Assembly (NCBI RefSeq): GCF_019457475.1
Contig: NZ_CP080413.1
Location: 310,001-374,000, forward strand
Length of the DNA stretch: 64,000 nt
Direction of reading: 5' to 3'
Origin: Shewanella acanthi
GTDB taxonomy: Bacteria; Pseudomonadota; Gammaproteobacteria; Enterobacterales; Shewanellaceae
The notes beneath the pieces were generated by a model. That model was not told where the DNA came from. It worked only from the letters and a program-made list of their open reading frames with translations, and searched no databases. The translations under genes and the position numbers were made by a program. Positions 59,112 through 64,000 of the stretch are shown here, in pieces; the first letter of the stretch is position 1; each line of letters starts with the position of its first letter.

Positions 59112-61709
59112 GTGCTAGAAGCATATCGTAAACACGTCGCAGAGCGTGCCGCAGAGGGCGTAGTCCCTAAGCCATTAGATGCACATCAAGTGGCTGAACT
59201 GGTTAAGTTAGTTCAAAATCCACCCGCTGGTGAAGAAGCCGTTATTCTTGACCTGCTAGAAAATCGAATTCCCCCAGGTGTTGACGAAGCTGCTTACGTT
59301 AAAGCCGCTTTCTTAGATGCGGTAGCGAAAGGCACTGCAACTTCACCTATCCTGTCTGCCGAGCGCGCGACTGAGTTATTAGGCACCATGCAAGGTGGCT
59401 ACAACATCGAGCCGCTGATCGCGCAATTAGACAACCCAGCATTGGCGCCATTAGCAGCTAAGGCTCTTGCCCACACTCTGCTGATGTTTGATTCTTTCCA
59501 CGATGTGGTTGAGAAGATGCAAGCGGGTAATGCCTACGCTAAGCAAGTGGTTGAAGCTTGGGCAAACGCAGACTGGTACTTAAGCCGTCCAAAATTAGCG
59601 GACAAAGTGACTCTGACCGTATTCAAAGTGTCTGGCGAAACCAACACCGACGATCTGTCACCAGCACCCGATGCTTGGTCACGTCCAGATATCCCACTGC
59701 ACGCATTAGCGATGCTGAAAAACGCGCGTGATGGCATCGAGCCAGACGTAGCAGGCAGCGTGGGTCCAATCAAGAAATTAGAAGAACTGAAAACCAAAGG
59801 TTTCCCATTAGTTTACGTGGGTGACGTTGTAGGTACAGGTTCATCACGTAAGTCAGCGACTAACTCAGTACTGTGGTTCATGGGCGATGATATCCCATTC
59901 GTACCTAACAAACGTGCTGGTGGTTTCTGCCTAGGTGGCAAAATTGCACCGATTTTCTTCAACACCATGGAAGATGCGGGCGCGCTGCCAATCGAACTTG
60001 ACGTCAGCAAAATGGAAATGGGCGATGTGATCGACATTTACCCATACGCTGGTGTTGTTAAGCGTCATGGCACTGAGGAAGTGATTTCTGAGTTCAGCCT
60101 GAAAACCGATGTACTGTTAGACGAAGTGCGTGCGGGTGGTCGTATTCCATTGATCATCGGTCGTGGTTTAACTGACAAAGCGCGTGCAGTATTAGGTTTA
60201 CCAGCATCTGACGTATTCGTACGTCCACAAGACATCGCTGACTCAGGCAAAGGTTACACCCTTGCTCAGAAGATGGTAGGTAAAGCCTGTGGCGTTGCTG
60301 GCGTGCGTCCAGGCCAATACTGCGAGCCTAAGATGACCTCTGTTGGTTCACAGGACACTACCGGCCCTATGACCCGTGACGAGCTGAAAGACTTAGCCTG
60401 TTTAGGCTTCAGTGCAGACCTGACTATGCAGTCATTCTGCCACACTGCCGCTTATCCAAAACCAGTTGACGTTAACACTCACCACACGCTACCAGACTTC
60501 ATCATGAACCGTGGCGGTGTATCACTGCGTCCAGGTGACGGTGTTATCCACTCTTGGTTAAACCGTATGCTATTACCAGACACAGTAGGTACTGGTGGTG
60601 ACTCACATACGCGTTTCCCAATCGGTATTTCATTCCCAGCAGGTTCTGGTCTAGTTGCCTTCGCAGCAGCGACCGGTGTTATGCCTCTGGACATGCCAGA
60701 ATCAGTATTAGTTCGCTTCAAGGGCAAGATGCAACCTGGCATCACCCTACGTGACCTCGTACACGCGATTCCATTAAAAGCGATTGAGATGGGTCTGCTA
60801 ACCGTTGAGAAGAAAGGTAAGATCAACATCTTCTCTGGTCGCGTACTGGAAATCGAAGGCTTAGAAAGCCTGAAAGTTGAGCAGGCATTCGAACTGTCTG
60901 ACGCTTCTGCAGAACGTTCTGCAGCGGGTTGTACTATTAAGTTGGACAAAGAGCCAATCATCGAGTATCTGACTTCAAACATCACTATGCTGAAGTGGAT
61001 GATCGCTGAAGGTTACGGTGACCGTCGTACTATCGAGCGTCGCATCAAAGGCATGGAAGAGTGGTTAGCTAATCCTGAGCTGATGAGCGCTGACGCCGAT
61101 GCTGAATATGCTGCAGTGATCGAAATCGATCTGAACGAGATCAAAGAGCCAATTCTGTGTGCGCCTAACGATCCAGACGATGCAGTATTACTGTCTTCTG
61201 TTGCGCAAACGCAAATCGACGAAGTGTTCGTTGGTTCTTGTATGACTAACATCGGTCACTTCCGTGCTACCGGTAAGATGTTAGACAAGTTTGCTAAGAC
61301 GCTGCCAACACGTCTGTGGATTGCTCCACCGACTAAGATGGACAAAGACCAACTGACTGAAGAAGGTTACTACGGTATTTTCGGTCGCGTTGGTGCGCGT
61401 ATCGAGATCCCAGGCTGTTCACTGTGTATGGGTAACCAAGCACGCGTAGCTGACGGTTCAACTGTGGTATCGACTTCGACTCGTAACTTCCCGAACCGTT
61501 TAGGTACAGGTGCTAACGTTTACTTAGCCTCTGCGGAATTAGCGGCGGTTGCAGCCCTGTTAGGTCGTCTGCCAACGGTTGAAGAATACCAAGAATACGC
61601 GAAAGAGTTAGACGCAACTGCGGCTGACACTTACCGTTACCTGAACTTCGATCAAATCGATTCTTACACTAACAAAGCATCACAAGTGATCTTTCAATCA
61701 GCCGTGTAA
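59112..61709 (+). CDS. acnB: Bifunctional aconitate hydratase B
   Basis: TCA-cycle aconitase. AcnB homologues also act as 2-methylisocitrate dehydratases and, without cluster, bind mRNA. It has 865 residues from GTG 59112 ([16 protein letters not shown]), which matches E. coli AcnB. AGAGGA lies 8 nt upstream. The HEAT-like N-terminal domain, swivel domain and [4Fe-4S] ligands ([21 protein letters not shown]) are present. An in-frame TTG at 59079 is unlikely. Confidence 0.97.
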   Translation: MLEAYRKHVAERAAEGVVPKPLDAHQVAELVKLVQNPPAGEEAVILDLLENRIPPGVDEAAYVKAAFLDAVAKGTATSPILSAERATELLGTMQGGYNIEPLIAQLDNPALAPLAAKALAHTLLMFDSFHDVVEKMQAGNAYAKQVVEAWANADWYLSRPKLADKVTLTVFKVSGETNTDDLSPAPDAWSRPDIPLHALAMLKNARDGIEPDVAGSVGPIKKLEELKTKGFPLVYVGDVVGTGSSRKSATNSVLWFMGDDIPFVPNKRAGGFCLGGKIAPIFFNTMEDAGALPIELDVSKMEMGDVIDIYPYAGVVKRHGTEEVISEFSLKTDVLLDEVRAGGRIPLIIGRGLTDKARAVLGLPASDVFVRPQDIADSGKGYTLAQKMVGKACGVAGVRPGQYCEPKMTSVGSQDTTGPMTRDELKDLACLGFSADLTMQSFCHTAAYPKPVDVNTHHTLPDFIMNRGGVSLRPGDGVIHSWLNRMLLPDTVGTGGDSHTRFPIGISFPAGSGLVAFAAATGVMPLDMPESVLVRFKGKMQPGITLRDLVHAIPLKAIEMGLLTVEKKGKINIFSGRVLEIEGLESLKVEQAFELSDASAERSAAGCTIKLDKEPIIEYLTSNITMLKWMIAEGYGDRRTIERRIKGMEEWLANPELMSADADAEYAAVIEIDLNEIKEPILCAPNDPDDAVLLSSVAQTQIDEVFVGSCMTNIGHFRATGKMLDKFAKTLPTRLWIAPPTKMDKDQLTEEGYYGIFGRVGARIEIPGCSLCMGNQARVADGSTVVSTSTRNFPNRLGTGANVYLASAELAAVAALLGRLPTVEEYQEYAKELDATAADTYRYLNFDQIDSYTNKASQVIFQSAV

Positions 61710-61727
61710 TCGACTGATGTAAGAACA

Positions 61728-61756
61728 AAAAAGCCAGCATTTGCTGGCTTTTTTAT
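61728..61756. terminator. Bidirectional terminator between acnB and rsd
   Basis: A-run, AAGCCAGC, ATTT, GCTGGCTT, T-run: an 8-bp stem between the convergent genes. Confidence 0.9.
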
Positions 61757-61805
61757 TGAACTTTTGCGGCAATGCAGTTAAAGCATTGCGGCAAATGGGG
61801 TGAAT

Positions 61806-62291
61806 TTAGGCTTGTTGCGCTGATTCAGAATGTTTGTTATGCAGTACTTCGAGTAGTTTATCTTCAAGCTCAAAGCGAGTTTCCATGGTATGGGCAAGCT
61901 CGGATAAATCTTCATCGAGCTGATACAACACTTGATCATCTTCGGCTTCTGCATACTTATCATTAAAGTCGAGGGCGGCATTGGTGGTCGGAGTAATTTT
62001 CGGCAGTACTTGCTGTGCTAAGGATTTACTCGACGGGCCAAATTTTTCACAGGCATTGACCACTTGATCGTACACTTCAAAATGACCTTCGGATACATAA
62101 TCTACTAACAGATCACAAAAGGATTTTACATTGTCGAAGGTTGGAAGGGACTTTTCTGCCTTAGCGTAAGGAGGTAGTCCAGCAATCTGGCAGTAATGCA
62201 CCAGGAGTTTGCGACGATTTTCTAGCCATTGATCTATAAGCTTATTTGAACCGCCCCACTTCTGTTCTGCTTTTTCGAGTTCTCTCAGCAT
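61806..62291 (-). CDS. rsd: Rsd/AlgQ-family anti-sigma-70 protein
   Basis: Helical protein of 161 residues. GSNKLIDQWLENRRKLLVHYCQIAG matches Rsd (E. coli GSNKLVDRWLHVRKHLLVAYY). FCDLLVDYVSEGHFEVYDQVV and TRFELEDKLLEVLHNKH also align. Rsd binds sigma-70 region 4 in stationary phase, favouring sigma-S. The start MLRELEKAEQKW is chosen by homology; an in-frame ATG 12 bp upstream exists. It is next to hemE, as in E. coli (rsd-nudC-hemE), but nudC is absent here. Confidence 0.92.
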   Translation of the reverse strand: MLRELEKAEQKWGGSNKLIDQWLENRRKLLVHYCQIAGLPPYAKAEKSLPTFDNVKSFCDLLVDYVSEGHFEVYDQVVNACEKFGPSSKSLAQQVLPKITPTTNAALDFNDKYAEAEDDQVLYQLDEDLSELAHTMETRFELEDKLLEVLHNKHSESAQQA

Positions 62292-62424
62292 GATGCATTC
62301 CATTTAAGTGCCAGGACATCTCTCTACTGTAGGAGAGAAATGGTTAATCGATCAACTGTTTTTATCGGAATTTGAAAGATCATAGCGATGGACAAACCAG
62401 TTGTTTTGTATGAGAAATACCGCA

Positions 62425-62518
62425 AAATAAAAAGCCCAACGATAGAAAACTATCGTTGGGCGAGTATTGTTTACAGCAGGCTCGATGCGACGAGCTTCTT
62501 GATTGTTCTTGCTAGCGC
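62425..62518 (-). ncRNA. Candidate small RNA between rsd and hemE
   Basis: Predicted transcript of about 94 nt. The promoter is TTGCAC, 17 bp, TATAAA (minus; 62553-62548 and 62530-62525), with start near 62518. The 3' end is a perfect 12-bp stem (62434-62445 with 62450-62461, loop AAAA on plus) followed on minus by TTTTTATTTT. Between them lie a 5-bp stem-loop (GCTCG...CGAGC, 62480-62495) and A-rich single-stranded stretches that would suit Hfq. No ORF fits. The terminator faces minus only, and there is no minus-strand gene upstream. Confidence 0.7.
62434..62461 (-). terminator. Intrinsic terminator of the small RNA
   Basis: 12-bp perfect stem, 4-nt loop, U-rich tail (TTTTTATTTT) on minus. 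Plus-strand flank (GAGTATTG) is not U-rich. Confidence 0.88.
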
Positions 62519-62524
62519 AGACTT

Positions 62525-62553
62525 TTTATATCAAAGGGAGCAAGTAGGTGCAA
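62525..62553 (-). promoter_or_regulatory. Sigma-70 promoter of the rsd-hemE small RNA
   Basis: Minus-strand TTGCAC (62548-62553) and TATAAA (62525-62530) separated by exactly 17 bp: near-consensus and the best promoter match I noticed in the window. Confidence 0.7.
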
Positions 62554-62753
62554 CTTTTTTCTGCAACTCTGTGAGATCGGGTTCGATTAATAAACAGTGT
62601 GTTATCTGTTTAACATTTCGACACAATGTGCTGAAAGGATGATCAAGGATGGGGATTAGCTCACATTAATTTGCACATGTTGGTTACATTATTCGCGTAA
62701 ATGCTAAACTACCGACCCAGCGGATCTCAAATTAAGTCTAGGAATCAAGCCAC
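62554..62753. other. hemE upstream region
   Basis: About 200 bp, no real ORF. It must contain the hemE promoter. A TGCTAAACT extended -10-like element occurs near 62703, without a convincing -35. Confidence 0.3.
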
Positions 62754-63818
62754 ATGGCAGAATTAAAGAATGATCGTTATTTACGCGCCCTACTAAAACA
62801 ACCCGTTGATATGACGCCAGTGTGGATGATGCGTCAAGCGGGTCGTTATCTTCCTGAGTATAAAGCGACTCGCGCACAGGCGGGTGATTTCATGTCTTTA
62901 TGCAAAAACCATGATCTGGCCTGTGAAGTAACACTGCAACCATTACGTCGTTACGACTTAGACGCTGCGATTCTGTTTTCCGATATTCTAACCGTTCCAG
63001 ATGCAATGGGTTTAGGTCTCTACTTCGAGACGGGAGAAGGCCCACGTTTTGAGCGCCCAACAGACACTATCGATGCGATCAAAAAGCTAGCCATCCCCGA
63101 TCCTGAAGATGATCTGGGTTATGTGATGAAAGCGGTTAGCACCATTCGCCGTGAACTTAACGGCCAAGTACCATTAATCGGTTTCTCTGGTTCCCCTTGG
63201 ACACTGGCTACTTATATGGTTGAAGGTGGCTCAAGCAAAACCTTCGAAAAAATTAAAAAGATGGCCTACGCAGAACCTGCCGCTCTGCACATGCTCTTAG
63301 ACAAGTTAGCTGATTCTGTAACCTTATACTTGAACGCTCAAGTTGCTAACGGCGCGCAATCGCTGATGATTTTCGACTCTTGGGGCGGCGCGTTATCACA
63401 CACCGCTTACCGCGAGTTTTCACTGCGTTATATGCAGAAGATTGTTGATGGTTTGACGCGTTTTGCCGATGGCCGCCAAGTGCCTGTGACCTTATTTACT
63501 AAGGGCGGCGGTTTATGGTTAGAAGCCATGGCTGAAACGGGCTGTGATGCTTTAGGTTTAGACTGGACTGTGGATATCGCCGATGCCCGTCGTCGTGTAG
63601 GCCATAAAGTGGCTCTGCAGGGCAACATGGACCCATCAATGTTATATGCACCAATTCCACGTATCGAAGAAGAAGTGAGCCAAATTCTAGCGGGTTACGG
63701 TGAAGGTACTGGTCATGTATTTAACTTAGGTCACGGTATTCACCAACATGTTGACCCTGAGCATGCAGGCGCCTTTATCAAAGCCGTTCACGCTCAATCT
63801 AAGCAATACCACAAATAA
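62754..63818 (+). CDS. hemE: Uroporphyrinogen decarboxylase
   Basis: Decarboxylates uroporphyrinogen III to coproporphyrinogen III in heme synthesis. It has 354 residues. The invariant N-terminal [15 protein letters not shown] holds the substrate-binding Arg pair. Also present are [11 protein letters not shown] with the catalytic Asp, [16 protein letters not shown] and [15 protein letters not shown]. It starts [13 protein letters not shown] with AGGAA upstream and is followed by a terminator. Confidence 0.98.
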   Translation: MAELKNDRYLRALLKQPVDMTPVWMMRQAGRYLPEYKATRAQAGDFMSLCKNHDLACEVTLQPLRRYDLDAAILFSDILTVPDAMGLGLYFETGEGPRFERPTDTIDAIKKLAIPDPEDDLGYVMKAVSTIRRELNGQVPLIGFSGSPWTLATYMVEGGSSKTFEKIKKMAYAEPAALHMLLDKLADSVTLYLNAQVANGAQSLMIFDSWGGALSHTAYREFSLRYMQKIVDGLTRFADGRQVPVTLFTKGGGLWLEAMAETGCDALGLDWTVDIADARRRVGHKVALQGNMDPSMLYAPIPRIEEEVSQILAGYGEGTGHVFNLGHGIHQHVDPEHAGAFIKAVHAQSKQYHK

Positions 63819-63840
63819 TATTGTTGAAGATTAAAACTAG

Positions 63841-63863
63841 CGGACCTTAGGGTCCGTTTTTTT
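63841..63863 (+). terminator. hemE terminator
   Basis: CGGACC, TTAG, GGTCCG, TTTTTTT: a 6-bp stem with strong U-run, 22 bp after hemE. The remaining 137 bases to the window end show nothing recognisable. Confidence 0.92.
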
Positions 63864-64000
63864 ATGCCTAAAAGATGGGGCGCTGGTGGTCACAATTTCA
63901 TACATCAATGATACGAAATGTTACATATAAAGCATTGTTTTAATCAAAATGATTAAATGTATTCAAATTGTTTCGGTCAATGCTTGTTGGTTATGGTATT

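Noticed and set aside
62388..62642. 84-residue plus-strand ORF between rsd and hemE
   Set aside because: It spans the small RNA's terminator and promoter on the other strand and has no family resemblance.

Overview
The window looks like a chromosomal segment of a Shewanella species (gammaproteobacterium), probably close to S. oneidensis. This rests on protein resemblance and gene order recognised by eye: cyaA-cyaY-lptM-lysA-dapF-xerC, dusB-fis, a Wolinella-type fumarate reductase operon, trxA/rhlB, pilABCD-coaE-zapD-yacG, nadC, ampDE, pdhR-aceEF-lpd, acnB and rsd-hemE. No database search was possible. Most of the window is housekeeping core genome. I found no tRNA or rRNA gene, insertion sequence, prophage or CRISPR array.

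Layout. 1-6.9 kb: the 3' part of adenylate cyclase, convergent cyaY, then a plus-strand run for lysine/diaminopimelate synthesis and XerC recombination. 6.9-9.3 kb: an AlbA_2-domain protein and a lipoprotein/SurE-like pair. 9.4-14.6 kb: a tightly packed minus-strand operon of a PerM/AI-2E permease, a tripartite-efflux outer membrane lipoprotein, an HlyD adaptor, a DUF2955/FUSC-like membrane protein and a two-helix potassium-channel-like protein. 15.2-17.6 kb: prmA and dusB-fis. 18-22.4 kb: frd with two different cytochrome b genes. 22.8-30.6 kb: oxidoreductase/LysR, rho, trxA, rhlB, a short Ppx/GppA, a periplasmic thioredoxin, mutT and yacG. 30.7-36.9 kb: zapD, coaE and the type IV pilus genes pilD-C-B-A. 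38-40.8 kb: nadC, ampD and ampE. 41.4-48.6 kb: pyruvate dehydrogenase with its regulator PdhR and a perfect PdhR box. 48.7-57.9 kb: a 1490-residue sensor/GGDEF/EAL protein, a patatin autotransporter-like protein and a PepO-like peptidase. 58-63.8 kb: a HAD phosphatase, acnB, rsd and hemE.

The most unusual signal is non-coding. Arrays of a 7-bp unit (TAGAACC or TAGACC plus C or G) lie immediately 3' of the stop codons of four neighbouring genes: pilD, pilC, pilB and nadC. Two arrays have exactly 18 units, and the pilC array has a second-order 63-bp period. Other candidates are a roughly 94-nt small RNA between rsd and hemE, with its own TTGCAC-17-TATAAA promoter and intrinsic terminator; a perfect 19-bp inverted repeat just upstream of the SurE-like gene's ribosome binding site; and a 16-bp perfect hairpin between pilA and pilB.

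Many genes interact functionally. PdhR, AceEF-Lpd and AcnB feed and run the TCA cycle. Frd handles anaerobic fumarate or succinate. LysA and DapF act at the end of lysine/peptidoglycan precursor synthesis, and AmpDE act in peptidoglycan recycling and its signalling. CyaA and the GGDEF/EAL protein handle cyclic nucleotide signals, and Fis, Rho and Rsd act globally on transcription.
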